Part shown: positions 1-8,103 of the stretch, piece by piece | Layout of the letters: the number at the start of each line of letters is the position of its first letter | How positions within the stretch are numbered: position 1 is the first letter of the stretch | From: Bacteroidota bacterium | Lineage (GTDB): Bacteria; Bacteroidota; Bacteroidia; Chitinophagales; Chitinophagaceae | Reading direction: 5' to 3' | Assembly (NCBI GenBank): GCA_023422565.1 | Contig: JAFAGR010000002.1 | Location: 1 to 42,793, forward strand | Length of the DNA stretch: 42,793 nt | Position numbers and translations under genes: made by a program | Notes under the pieces: generated by a model | What the model saw: only the letters and a program-made list of their open reading frames with translations | What the model was told of the DNA's origin: nothing | The model's database searches: none

Positions 1-804
1 AACATACTCAACTCCTCTGAAAGGCAACAAAGAGATGTTCATCCATGGAGAATGTTTGTACCAATCGTACACCACCACGCCTTTTCCCCCCGGCATCATC
101 ACGCGGTTTAATTCCGTAATGGCCTTCACCTGTTCGTCTTTCGGAATGTGATAGATAGTATTGAGTGAAATGAATCCGTCGATCATATTGTCTTTCACCG
201 GGAGCCTCGTCATATCGCAAAGCAAACAGATGGCTTTATCACCCAGCTTTCTTTTACATTCACTTAGGCCCTGGAAGGAAAGGTCAACACAAATTCTATA
301 ATTGTAATTCTTCGAGTACTGTAAATAATCTTCATATTGTAGAGCACCTGAGGCCGCATCCATCATGTATTTGCCTGAAGGGTTTAAAAAACGGCTGACG
401 CGGTCATGGCACTTCTTTATATACTCCTGGGCAAATGGACGCAGGTCTTCGAAGATATCGGCATCTTCATAATCTCCCTTGGCGGTGGTATGCCAGCCAC
501 GGTCGTCATAGAAGTTCTTCACCAGTTTTTTATCATCACTAAGTGAATCACCAAGTATTTTATCTTTCGAATCTACCAGGGCAAGATCGGTAAGCAGCAG
601 GATCACTCCTTTTACAATTGGGAAAAGGTAAGATCCGTCTGTATTCACAAGAGCTTCCGTGATAGTCTCCTGCATTGGCTTTCCATCAACCTGCCAAACC
701 TGGTGATTATTTATTTTACGGTTAACCTCGTTTATTTCGTCGGGCAACATCATCCTCAGGTCCTGCCCCGTCACAGGGCATTTTAAAATCCTGATCCATT
801 CCAT
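1..804 (-). CDS. Class I SAM-dependent methyltransferase with Trm112-like N-terminus (partial, cut by left edge)
   Basis: An open frame of 268 codons starts at the ATG at 804 and runs without a stop off the left end of the window, so the C-terminus is missing. The first residues (MEWIRILKCPVTGQDL) and the later YLFPIVKGVILLL segment resemble the small Trm112/UPF0434 domain that precedes many Bacteroidota methyltransferases, although only one of the usual cysteines is left. A SAM-binding motif I (DAASG at residues 149-153) is followed by a CVDLS strand, LCDMTRLPVKDNMIDGFIS and an NTIYHIPKDEQ/ELNRVMMPGGKGVVV segment, which is the order of a Methyltransf_11 fold. The substrate cannot be told from the sequence. 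It is divergent from the EEP hydrolase gene, with a 133-base spacer shared between the two starts. Confidence 0.88.
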   Translation of the reverse strand, partial: MEWIRILKCPVTGQDLRMMLPDEINEVNRKINNHQVWQVDGKPMQETITEALVNTDGSYLFPIVKGVILLLTDLALVDSKDKILGDSLSDDKKLVKNFYDDRGWHTTAKGDYEDADIFEDLRPFAQEYIKKCHDRVSRFLNPSGKYMMDAASGALQYEDYLQYSKNYNYRICVDLSFQGLSECKRKLGDKAICLLCDMTRLPVKDNMIDGFISLNTIYHIPKDEQVKAITELNRVMMPGGKGVVVYDWYKHSPWMNISLLPFRGVEYV

Positions 805-937
805 GAGAGCTTGTTTTGGCTTGTGGCAATAAAAATAATCATAATACACCTTGCATTCAATATTTTTTAGAGTGAAAGCCCGGACGGCTTCCAAGTTCTA
901 TATTTACGCACTAAATATTAAAGCGGCAATAGTTGAT

Positions 938-2050
938 ATGAAACGTATATCCACTTCATTTATTATTAGTGTATTGGTTTGGATAAACGTAGCCGGGGTG
1001 ATATTTCTATTGATCAGCGGCTATTCGTACCTGTTAAACCCCGCGCGGTTTTGGTACATCAGTTTCACCGGATTGGTATTTCCTGTGATCGCTGCTGCCA
1101 ACCTGTTGGTAGTGTTCTTTTGGCTCATTATCAGAAGAAAAATTGCGCTCCTGTCTTTTGCAGGGCTTCTTGCGTGCATCCCCGCGCTTGTAAAGATCTT
1201 CGCTTTCCAGCCTGCAAAAACTTTTCAATCGGCGAAAGCCCCGGGCGCCCTGCGGGTGCTCACATGGAATGTAGGCTTAATGAATGTAATGGCCAAAGAC
1301 ACGCAAACGGCTATCGTTAAAAATCTTGAGATACTTGACGCGATCAGGGCAGCGGATGCGGATGTAATTTGCCTGCAGGAATTTCTTACTTCGGTAGTTC
1401 CTGATGGCCATTACAACTTCCTGGATAGTATTAAACGAACGATGGGTTATCCTCATCATTTTTTTTCAATTGATTTCGATGAAGGTTTTTTTGTGAGCGG
1501 CACCGTTGTGATTAGTCGTTTACCCATTACCGATAGTATGGCAGTTGACTTTCCCGGGCCGTTTCGGGGAAGCCTGGTGAAAACGGGCATTATTAAAGGG
1601 AAGGATACAATTGATTTCATCACTTCACGCTTGCAGAGCCTTAATTTTAAGCGGGATGAATATGCCATTTTTTCAAACCTGAAAAGAGCCCGTCCGGAAG
1701 CGCTCAAAGGAAGCCGTACGATGCTGAAAAAATTGCGGTACGCATACGGCGAACGGGAGGAGCAGGTCAGAATGATAAACGCATTGATCGATGGTTCACA
1801 GAGGGCTGTAATTTTTACCGGAGACCTCAACGATGTGCCTTCCGGTTTTGCTTACCATAAAATACGAGGCAAAATGCACGATGCCTGGCTGGAAGCCGGC
1901 TGGGGAATTGGGCGAACGTTCAGGAGGATATCCCCCACTCTTCGGATCGATTATATTTTCTCAGACAAGAGGTTAAAGCCGGTTCAAACGAAGCGATTAC
2001 TCACGACCGGGAGTGATCATTACGGGTTGGTGGCCGATCTGATGCCATAG
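938..2050 (+). CDS. Membrane-anchored endonuclease/exonuclease/phosphatase (EEP) family protein
   Basis: The protein has 370 residues from the ATG at 938. The frame can be extended upstream to a TTG at 851, but the ATG start puts a positive cap (MKRISTS) directly before the first membrane helix and is preferred. There are three hydrophobic segments in about the first 90 residues, then an EEP domain that would face the periplasm or cell exterior. EEP motifs are clear: LTWNVG (Asn111, metal site), DVICLQEF (Glu ligand), FTGDLNDVPSG (the D-x-N pair) and the terminal GSDHYGLVADL catalytic His. Family members cleave phosphodiesters in DNA, lipids or inositol phosphates; the substrate here is unknown. 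The layout matches many Bacteroidota homologues of about 350-370 residues. It stands alone, and a G/T-rich repeat tract follows its stop codon. Confidence 0.9.
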   Translation: MKRISTSFIISVLVWINVAGVIFLLISGYSYLLNPARFWYISFTGLVFPVIAAANLLVVFFWLIIRRKIALLSFAGLLACIPALVKIFAFQPAKTFQSAKAPGALRVLTWNVGLMNVMAKDTQTAIVKNLEILDAIRAADADVICLQEFLTSVVPDGHYNFLDSIKRTMGYPHHFFSIDFDEGFFVSGTVVISRLPITDSMAVDFPGPFRGSLVKTGIIKGKDTIDFITSRLQSLNFKRDEYAIFSNLKRARPEALKGSRTMLKKLRYAYGEREEQVRMINALIDGSQRAVIFTGDLNDVPSGFAYHKIRGKMHDAWLEAGWGIGRTFRRISPTLRIDYIFSDKRLKPVQTKRLLTTGSDHYGLVADLMP

Positions 2051-2109
2051 GTGATGGTTTGGTGGTTGGGTGGTTGGGTGGTTTGGTGGTTGATTAGTTG
2101 GATGGATGA
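2051..2109. repeat. Degenerate G/T-rich tandem repeat
   Basis: Directly after the EEP gene stop, GGTGGTTGGG-like units of about 8-9 bases repeat six or seven times with small changes (GGTGGTTGGGTGGTTGGG and related). The strand is strongly G/T only. It has no open frame and no dyad symmetry. It resembles the short degenerate repeat tracts seen in other spacers of this window. Confidence 0.7.
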
Positions 2110-2859
2110 ATAGAAATTTGAAAAGGATTCTACCCCACGGCAATGCCAAAAACAGGCTCCCGAATCCGGCTTCTCGCCCCGTTCCTGTATTTATATTGAC
2201 ATTCTGGATTTATTATGTAAAGGAGCAGGCTTTAAATATGCCCAGTTTGTACATCAAAATAACTTCCGCCTTCGTCAGTTGACAAAAAGTGGAGCCTGGA
2301 TTCTTCCTTATTTCACCCACAATAGGTAGGCGCGTACAATGTTAACCGCCAATTTCAACCTCTTAAAATGGTCATTTTATGAGGGAAACCGCTATTATTT
2401 ATTGGTTACGGGGCAAGGAGTCGGATTCGAATGGGATCTCCGGCAGGGTTTATTTAGCCGGCAATATTCTTTATCTATTCAAAAAAATAACCCATCCGTA
2501 TAAATCCCATTTCAGCCCACAACGGCCTTTTCCTCACCCCACCGTTTTAACCAGGTTCTACAATCTGTAGTATAGATACTACATAAAATCAGTCCCGCGA
2601 GTATAACCTCGCACGATATGTATACTGTTGTATATCAGCAGAATATCAACAAATTTGACATTTTTCAAAACGCAAATTTTCAACCGCTTCATTACACGAA
2701 ATTGAGCAGAAAACCTACCAAAATAAATCTTTTCGAAATTTTTTGGCATGTTTCGTCAGATTCATCTAAACATTTAACTATGATGCGTTGAAATAAATAT
2801 ATAAAATGCGCCTCATCTTTAAATATTGAAAAACTACGCAAGGGATGGTATTTTTACGG
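2110..2859. other. Gene-poor spacer with small dyads
   Basis: About 750 bases with no convincing gene on either strand; a 63-codon frame at 2379-2570 has no recognizable features and no promoter. I see small inverted repeats: AAAATG-GT-CATTTT (2365-2378), GTAGTAT-AG-ATACTAC (2567-2582), GCGAG-N6-CTCGC (2597-2612) and an imperfect GATAT/ATATC dyad at 2615-2636. None is followed by a T-run, so they are not good terminators; they could be operators or parts of an unrecognized small RNA. No tRNA fold was found. Confidence 0.5.
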
Positions 2860-2892
2860 TATTGCATACTACGAAAATGTACGCTATGTTTG
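2860..2892 (+). promoter_or_regulatory. Bacteroidota-type promoter of the T9SS cargo gene
   Basis: TATTG (2860-2864) is followed after 20 bases by TATGTTTG (2885-2892), a match to the Bacteroidota sigma-A pattern TTG-N19-21-TAnnTTTG. Transcription would start near 2898, giving a leader of about 130 bases before the ATG at 3031. Confidence 0.6.
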
Positions 2893-3030
2893 TCGAAGAA
2901 TTGCTGATCGACCTGCTTACCTCAGCGACACGCAGTTCAAAGTGAATCCAGGGTTAAATGAAAAACCACCCGGCTTTTTTCGCCGCTTACCGAAAAGAAC
3001 CGGTTTTATTTAAACCTTAATCACAAGAAA

Positions 3031-4329
3031 ATGAACAAAATTTCTACTCTCGTAGGAAGGTACTTTATCGCGCTTTCCTTGTCTCTCACAGTTTTCACTT
3101 CAAATGCCCAAACAGCCCCAGGCTTAAAATTCCGCAATCCGGTACTTGTTAACGGAACTGCAGGAAGGGAAGGTGCTGAATACAAATTCAGCAACGTGTA
3201 CACCGCGCCAAACGGAACCACGGTAAATGCTATCGTAAAAGTAAAAAAACTTGAAAACGGCGCTACCCTGGTTAATATTGACGAAACCAGCACGGGTTAT
3301 TCTGACGCATGGCAGCCGGTTGTGGGCGGACCGACCACAAAAGGAACCACCTCTTATATTGAGTGGGAGATCAGGTTTCATAAGACAAACGGCGACGATT
3401 ACACCATTCCTCAATTCGTACTTTCGGCTGTTGATGTAGACGGCGACAATGTACGTATGAGAGAATTCATCGGTACAGGAGATGCTACCAATTTTACCGT
3501 TCCCGGTATTATCAATTCCCTCCTGAACATTGCTCCAGTTGCTACTACTGCAGGACTTATCACACGCAGCATGGGGCCGATTGTTAACCGCACCGATATC
3601 GATACATCTTCTTTAGATGTTGCGATTGCCTTTAACTTTACCAACACTAAAAAATTCAAACTCGTTACCGGCGCTTATGCAGACCCACTGGGCGGAAACG
3701 GAAGTGCTGCGGGCAACCGTTTTAACAGCGTGTATTTTAAACCCATCGCCGCTACCTATTCAATTCTTCCGGTAAAGTACAGTTTCTTTAATGCTAATGC
3801 AGTGAACAGGACTGCGGTACTAAATTGGGCTACGGAAATTGAGATCAACCACGATCATTTTGAAGTGGAAAGAAGTTTTGATCAATCCTCATTCAGCACT
3901 GTAGGTTATGTACTTGACGGAATTAAAGACGCTTATTCAACCAACTACGCTTTCAAAGACAATTCAAATGAATTAAAAGGCCAAACCGTTGCATACTACA
4001 GGTTGAAGCAGGTGGATGTAGACGGCCGTGCACATTACAGCGAAGTAAGAAAAGTAAAATTTGCTGAAGAAGGCGTAACGGTTACCACCTACCCTAACCC
4101 GTTCACAGAGAACGTTACCATTAACTTCAATACAGAGGCCGCCGGTAGAGCTGAAGTACGAATTGTTGCCTTAAACGGAACAATTTCCGGCAAGAAAAGC
4201 TTTGAGGTTGAAAAAGGAAACAATGCTATAACGATCGATCAACTTTCGAAACTTAACACCGGAGTTTATATTCTTCATACAGTAGTAAACGGAAAAGTAA
4301 TAGACAGCAGGAAGCTATTGAAAAAATAA
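3031..4329 (+). CDS. Secreted protein with type IX secretion C-terminal sorting domain
   Basis: The 432-residue protein begins with a Sec signal peptide (hydrophobic core to about residue 22, probable cleavage after SNAQ, residue 27). Residues about 28-245 form a beta-rich module I do not recognize, with Asp-rich turns such as DVDGDN. Residues about 248-345 look like the fibronectin-III-like linker common in T9SS cargo (ILPVKYSFFNA, LNWATEIEINHDHFEVERS, YYRLKQVDVDG, YSEVRKV). The last 80 residues are a type A sorting domain: YPNPF, then the GxxVxIxxLNG strand, then LNTGVYILHTVVNGK and a basic end RKLLKK. It is therefore expected to pass the outer membrane by the Por/T9SS route and be surface attached or released. 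The binding partner or activity of the N-terminal part is unknown. It is a single gene with its own promoter and a strong terminator. Confidence 0.9.
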   Translation: MNKISTLVGRYFIALSLSLTVFTSNAQTAPGLKFRNPVLVNGTAGREGAEYKFSNVYTAPNGTTVNAIVKVKKLENGATLVNIDETSTGYSDAWQPVVGGPTTKGTTSYIEWEIRFHKTNGDDYTIPQFVLSAVDVDGDNVRMREFIGTGDATNFTVPGIINSLLNIAPVATTAGLITRSMGPIVNRTDIDTSSLDVAIAFNFTNTKKFKLVTGAYADPLGGNGSAAGNRFNSVYFKPIAATYSILPVKYSFFNANAVNRTAVLNWATEIEINHDHFEVERSFDQSSFSTVGYVLDGIKDAYSTNYAFKDNSNELKGQTVAYYRLKQVDVDGRAHYSEVRKVKFAEEGVTVTTYPNPFTENVTINFNTEAAGRAEVRIVALNGTISGKKSFEVEKGNNAITIDQLSKLNTGVYILHTVVNGKVIDSRKLLKK

Positions 4330-4354
4330 GTCGGACAATTCATAAACATCCCGA

Positions 4355-4385
4355 AGCCTGGTATTAATTACCGGGCTTTTTTTTT
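4355..4385 (+). terminator. Rho-independent terminator of the T9SS cargo gene
   Basis: AGCCTGGTA (4355-4363), loop TTAAT, TACCGGGCT (4369-4377), then a run of nine T. The stem has nine positions with one T-G pair. It lies 25 bases after the stop codon. Confidence 0.9.
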
Positions 4386-4464
4386 GCAATGAACATTTAA
4401 AATTCGCAACTAAGATTTATTGAACAAGCTAATTAATAACCGAAATAATTCGCGTTAGGGATGG

Positions 4465-4524
4465 GCAGCAGTACCGTGTACTGCAGACAGCCCGACCCCG
4501 ACCACGCGACCGCGTGCGTCGGGG
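4465..4524. repeat. Double hairpin block, REP-like
   Basis: Two adjacent inverted repeats: GCAGTAC-CGT-GTACTGC (4468-4484, seven perfect pairs) and CCCCGACCACGCG-AC-CGCGTGCGTCGGGG (4496-4524, thirteen pairs with one bulged G). The block is much richer in G and C than its surroundings. There is no T-run, so it is not a simple terminator. The rest of the spacer (4386-4629) holds no gene. Confidence 0.55.
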
Positions 4525-4629
4525 GAACGCCCAAAGCCCCTACATCTTTCGCGGCGGTTTATAATCACAAGCTGACATTCAAAACATAACATTCCTCATT
4601 TTCAGTATTTTTGAACAGATTGTATAAAT

Positions 4630-6912
4630 ATGGTTCACCTCCCGAAATTGATTGAAGATCTGGCGCTGATTCTGATTGCAGGGGCGATTACCACACTTCT
4701 GTTCCGCAAGATCAAGCAGCCGCTGGTACTGGGTTATATTATTGCCGGGTTTTTGGTGGGCCCTCATTTTCCGTGGCTGGCCACAGTTACCGATCACGAC
4801 AACGTAGAAACCCTGGCTGAGATCGGGGTGATTTTCCTCCTCTTCAGCCTCGGCCTCGAGTTCAGTTTTAAAAAGCTTATGCGCGTAGGAGGCTCCGCTT
4901 CCATCACGGCACTTTTTGAAATTGTATTTATTACCATAGCGGGTTTCCTCGCGGGGCGGGCCATGGGGTGGACGACTATGGACAGTCTCTTCCTCGGCGG
5001 TATGCTGGCAAGCTCTTCCACCACCATTATTTTACGGGCATTTGATGAATTGGGCGTTAAAACAAAACAATTTGCACGAATCGTGTTCGGCGTACTCGTG
5101 GTCGAAGATATTGTGGTGATCTTGCTGATGGTTTTGCTTTCCACGATCGCGGTTACCAAACAGTTTGAAGGCACGGAGATTTTATACACCATTTTTAAAC
5201 TCGGAATTTTCTTAGGCTTGTGGTTCATAGCGGGAATTTTCCTTCTGCCTACGTTTTTGAAGAGAGTGAAGAAGTTGCTGGATGAAGAAACCCTTTTGAT
5301 TTTATCCATAGGGCTTTGTTTGGGCATGGTGGTATTGGCCACGCAGGTTGGGTTTTCAGCAGAGCTTGGCGCCTTCATTATGGGCTCCATCATTGCAGAA
5401 ACCACTTCGGCTGAAAAGGTGGAACACGTAATTAAACCCGTAAAAGATCTTTTCGGTGCGGTCTTCTTTATTTCCGTAGGCATGATGATTGACCCGGCGG
5501 CTATTTACGAATACAGATGGCCGGTGCTTGTGGTTACTTTACTTACATTGTTCGGAAAACTTTTCAGCACCACTGTTGGCGCACTTATTTCGGGTCAGCC
5601 GCTAAAACAATCGGTTCAAGTGGGTATGAGTATGGCGCAGATCGGTGAGTTTGCATTTATCGTGGCAAGTTTGGGGCTTTCCCTTGGGGTGATCTCTGAA
5701 TTCCTTTTCCCGGTTGCTGTGGGAGCGTCTGCCATAACCACCTTTACCACGCCTTACCTGATCAAATATTCCGATCCTTTCTATAAGAAACTTGTTTCCG
5801 CACTTCCGGATAAGTGGGTGTCACGATTGAACACATATTCAACAGGATCTCAAAACATACAGGCTGAGAGCAACTGGAAGGTGGTGATAAAATCGTATGC
5901 GCGGATATTTATTTCAACAGGCACCATTATAATCGGACTTCTTCTGGCCTCATTGCAGGTACTTCGGCCGATGCTGGATAAGAACATTGAAGACCCTACA
6001 TGGCGTGGTATAGTTGGCTTGCTCATTTCTTTCCTGTTCGCCGCTCCGTTTTTATGGGCTTTCATGACCAAAAAACCTGATAACAGCGCTTTCAGGGAGC
6101 TTTGGCTTAACCGGGATTATAACCACGGCCCGCTCCTTTCCATTGAAGTTGCGAGGGTTTTGTTAGGCATGGCGGTTATAGGTTTTTGGGTGGATCAGTT
6201 CTTTACAACCAAAACAGCAATATTCGTTGCAGTGCCCGCGTGCATGCTGGTGATGTTCTTATTTTCAAAACGGATACAAAAGTTTTACCGAAGGCTGGAA
6301 GGGAGGTTCATGACCAACTTTAACGCCCGCGACACCAAGGCAAATGAAAGCTCGATGGCAGCGAACCTGATCAGTATGGAAGGTATTTACGCCGACCTCT
6401 CACCATGGGATGCGCACCTGGTTGACATGAAAGTTTCTTCCAACCCGTCTTTCTCCGGCAAAACGCTTTATGAACTACAATGGAGAGAAACCTACGGTAT
6501 AAATGTAGTGTACATTCAGCGTGGGGATAAATTAATTCCCGCACCGGGCAGAAATGAAACTATCCTGCCTTATGATAAGGTCGGGATTCTTGCAACGGAT
6601 GAACAACTGCAAACCTTCATCCCGGTATTTAACTCCATGGAAGAACCTAACGTGTCTAACCTGCGCGTAGATGACATAGCTCTTCAAAAAATTGTGGTGG
6701 ATGAACACACACTCCTGAAAGGGCATACGATCCGTTCCTCCGGAATTCGCGAGCAGACCAGCGGACTTATTGTAGGAATACAACGCGGCAAAAGAAGAAT
6801 TCTTAACCCTGAATCAACCACGAAGTTTGAATGGGACGATATTGTGTGGATCGTAGGAAACTGGAAAAAGATCCGCGAGTTTAAGGCAGGCGATCTTAAT
6901 GCTCAACCCTGA
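4630..6912 (+). CDS. Kef-type (CPA2) cation:proton antiporter with two RCK-C (TrkA-C) domains
   Basis: The protein has 760 residues. The first ~380 form an Na+/H+ exchanger domain with about 12 helices (opening helix ALILIAGAITTLLFRKI, then LGYIIAGFLVGP, IGVIFLLFSLGLEFSFKKL, GGMLASSSTTIILRAF, VLVVEDIVVILLM and GFSAELGAFIMGSIIAET). A second hydrophobic block covers about residues 420-560. The soluble end contains two beta-rich TrkA-C modules (about residues 597-675 and 680-755). The NAD-binding TrkA-N Rossmann domain found in KefB/KefC is absent. The likely role is K+ or Na+ export in exchange for protons at the inner membrane. A TATTTTTG box (4606-4613) just before the ATG matches the -7 element, though no -33 element is seen. 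The last 17 bases overlap the convergent dodecin gene. Confidence 0.92.
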   Translation: MVHLPKLIEDLALILIAGAITTLLFRKIKQPLVLGYIIAGFLVGPHFPWLATVTDHDNVETLAEIGVIFLLFSLGLEFSFKKLMRVGGSASITALFEIVFITIAGFLAGRAMGWTTMDSLFLGGMLASSSTTIILRAFDELGVKTKQFARIVFGVLVVEDIVVILLMVLLSTIAVTKQFEGTEILYTIFKLGIFLGLWFIAGIFLLPTFLKRVKKLLDEETLLILSIGLCLGMVVLATQVGFSAELGAFIMGSIIAETTSAEKVEHVIKPVKDLFGAVFFISVGMMIDPAAIYEYRWPVLVVTLLTLFGKLFSTTVGALISGQPLKQSVQVGMSMAQIGEFAFIVASLGLSLGVISEFLFPVAVGASAITTFTTPYLIKYSDPFYKKLVSALPDKWVSRLNTYSTGSQNIQAESNWKVVIKSYARIFISTGTIIIGLLLASLQVLRPMLDKNIEDPTWRGIVGLLISFLFAAPFLWAFMTKKPDNSAFRELWLNRDYNHGPLLSIEVARVLLGMAVIGFWVDQFFTTKTAIFVAVPACMLVMFLFSKRIQKFYRRLEGRFMTNFNARDTKANESSMAANLISMEGIYADLSPWDAHLVDMKVSSNPSFSGKTLYELQWRETYGINVVYIQRGDKLIPAPGRNETILPYDKVGILATDEQLQTFIPVFNSMEEPNVSNLRVDDIALQKIVVDEHTLLKGHTIRSSGIREQTSGLIVGIQRGKRRILNPESTTKFEWDDIVWIVGNWKKIREFKAGDLNAQP

Positions 6913-7099
6913 ATGAAACCTTGCAGATAAGGCCGTAAGACGCCGCCTTACCGTCTTTCACATGCACTTTAAAATCTTTCACATAAACTGAGTCGATATT
7001 CTTAATTGTTTTGCCGACCTCATCTATACAATTCTTTATTGCATCGTCGAAGCTGATATCGGAAGAAGCGATTACTTCTAATACTTTTACAATTGCCAT
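6896..7099 (-). CDS. Dodecin family flavin-binding protein
   Basis: The 67-residue protein matches the dodecin family over its full length: MAIVKVLEVIASSDISFDDA (strand and helix start), AIKNCIDEVGKTIKNIDSVYVKDFKVHVKDGK and the final CKVSFRVEH strand. Dodecins assemble into hollow dodecamers that store or buffer flavins (riboflavin, FMN, FAD) in the cytoplasm. The usual length is 65-75 residues, so the gene is complete. Its stop codon lies inside the last codons of the convergent antiporter gene (17 shared bases). No terminator separates the two, so their transcripts overlap at the 3' ends. The start at 7099 is the only sensible ATG. Confidence 0.9.
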   Translation of the reverse strand: MAIVKVLEVIASSDISFDDAIKNCIDEVGKTIKNIDSVYVKDFKVHVKDGKAASYGLICKVSFRVEH

Positions 7100-7161
7100 A
7101 ACCGGTAGGGATTTAAAGAGTGAGGAATGATTTTTTAATGCAAATTTCTTACCAAGGTGGG

Positions 7162-7226
7162 CTCAGTTCTTAGTCGGCAGTCTTTGGTCTTTAGTCGTTA
7201 GTCAGTACTCTGTGCCCTGTGCCTTA
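7162..7226. repeat. Degenerate AGTC-rich short repeat tract
   Basis: TTAGTC, CAGTCTTT, GGTCTTTAGTC, GTTAGTCAGT and CTGTGCCCTGTGCC follow each other as imperfect repeats of 6-10 bases. They lie between the dodecin start and the PepSY-like gene, with no open frame. The rest of this spacer (7100-7325) shows nothing else. Confidence 0.55.
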
Positions 7227-7325
7227 TACTAATGCCTGGTTCCCTATCCCTTGTAACCTGCCTCCGCCCTTTCCGCAATTTCCGTGTGGCTTAAAATTTG
7301 TGTTTATGGGAGAAAAACTTTTACA

Positions 7326-7772
7326 ATGAAAAAATTAATCACACTTAGCCTGGCAATATGCTTTGCCGCAGCATTACAGGCGCAGAAGAAACAGGAAATT
7401 AAAACAGCTGATGTTCCTACCGCAGTGCAGGCTGCATTTCAAAAAGAGTTTCCCGAAGCTGCGGGAGCCGATTGGGAAATGTGGGACGGAAAATATAAGG
7501 TTGAGTTTCGCCAGGGAGGAGTCAAGCATATGGTTGGGTTCGATAATGCGGGAATGCGCGTTTCCCACGGCATGGAAATTAAGATCGCCGATCTTCCGGC
7601 CGCAGTTTCAGAAGCAATCGCTAAAAACCATCCCGGCAGCAAGATAGACGATGCGTACAAAATTGAAAAAGAAGGAAAGACTCTTTACAAAGTTGAACTT
7701 GACGGCAGTCCGGATAAGAAAGTAATGTACTCGGCAGACGGTGAATTGTTGAAAGAGAAAAAGGACAAATAA
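7326..7772 (+). CDS. Secreted PepSY-like protein (two tandem modules)
   Basis: The protein has 148 residues from the ATG at 7326; a longer reading from 7284 would bury the signal peptide and is rejected. A Sec signal peptide (MKKLITLSLAICFAAALQAQ) leads to two similar modules of about 60 residues. Each begins with a DVP/DLP-AAV-A-F/I-K pattern, then an acidic 'glycine-x-lysine-tyr-lys-val' strand (DGKYKVEF and EGKTLYKVEL) and a short hairpin ending in a G. This is the PepSY-like / DUF2874 arrangement common in Bacteroidota periplasm. The function of the family is not established; inhibition of proteases and binding of small ligands have been proposed for relatives. The gene stands alone and ends at a strong terminator. 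Confidence 0.85.
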   Translation: MKKLITLSLAICFAAALQAQKKQEIKTADVPTAVQAAFQKEFPEAAGADWEMWDGKYKVEFRQGGVKHMVGFDNAGMRVSHGMEIKIADLPAAVSEAIAKNHPGSKIDDAYKIEKEGKTLYKVELDGSPDKKVMYSADGELLKEKKDK

Positions 7773-7822
7773 GTATTTGCGCGTATTGTGCGTATATACC
7801 TAACCGTTAGTTGTGATTTTTA

Positions 7823-7856
7823 AACAGGGATGTGGTTCGCATCCCTGTTTTTTTTT
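7823..7856 (+). terminator. Rho-independent terminator of the PepSY-like gene
   Basis: AACAGGGATG (7823-7832), loop TGGTTCG, CATCCCTGTT (7840-7849), then a long T-run to 7856. The ten-pair stem is perfect. Confidence 0.92.
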
Positions 7857-7916
7857 CGTGCCTTCCGCCCGGTGCCTCATCTCCGGAAAAAGGTTCTGTA
7901 AAAAAATTTCAACTGC

Positions 7917-7964
7917 CTGACCCCATCCCGCAATTGCGGCCGTGTGAGAAACGCTCAAGGTCAG
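7917..7964. repeat. Inverted repeat with inner 12-base palindrome
   Basis: CTGACC (7917-7922) and GGTCAG (7959-7964) enclose the perfect palindrome CCGCAATTGCGG (7928-7939). It sits in the 331-base spacer 7773-8103, which otherwise has the terminator at 7823-7856 and an AT-rich stretch with TATCCCATATCTCATATCAT-like micro-repeats (about 8047-8070). There is no gene in this spacer. Confidence 0.45.
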
Positions 7965-8103
7965 ACAGCAAAAAGGAGTAAAAAGCTGAAAATTGGATCG
8001 TGCATCGAAAATCGTAAATTGCCTATAAAAATTAAAAACCCAAACTTATATCCCATATCTCATATCATACAACCGAAACCAATCACACTAAATTTATAAT
8101 TCC

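Noticed and set aside
8..220. A 70-codon minus-strand frame at the left edge
   Set aside because: It is out of frame with the partial methyltransferase, whose frame is open from 804 to the edge and carries family motifs.
2400..2470. GGATTCGAAT-like string suggesting a tRNA T-arm
   Set aside because: No acceptor, D or anticodon stems can be formed around it.
2379..2570. A 63-codon plus-strand frame in the long spacer
   Set aside because: No promoter, no ribosome site and no recognizable motif; composition like that of the surrounding spacer.
2640..2700. TTTGACATTTTTCAAAA resembling the TetR operators
   Set aside because: It matches only the left half and the T-run; the right half lacks TGTyAA, and it lies far from any pump gene.
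4794..5483. A 229-codon frame on the minus strand inside the antiporter gene
   Set aside because: Antisense to a clear membrane protein; its Ser/Thr/Lys-rich composition is what the reverse of hydrophobic codons gives.
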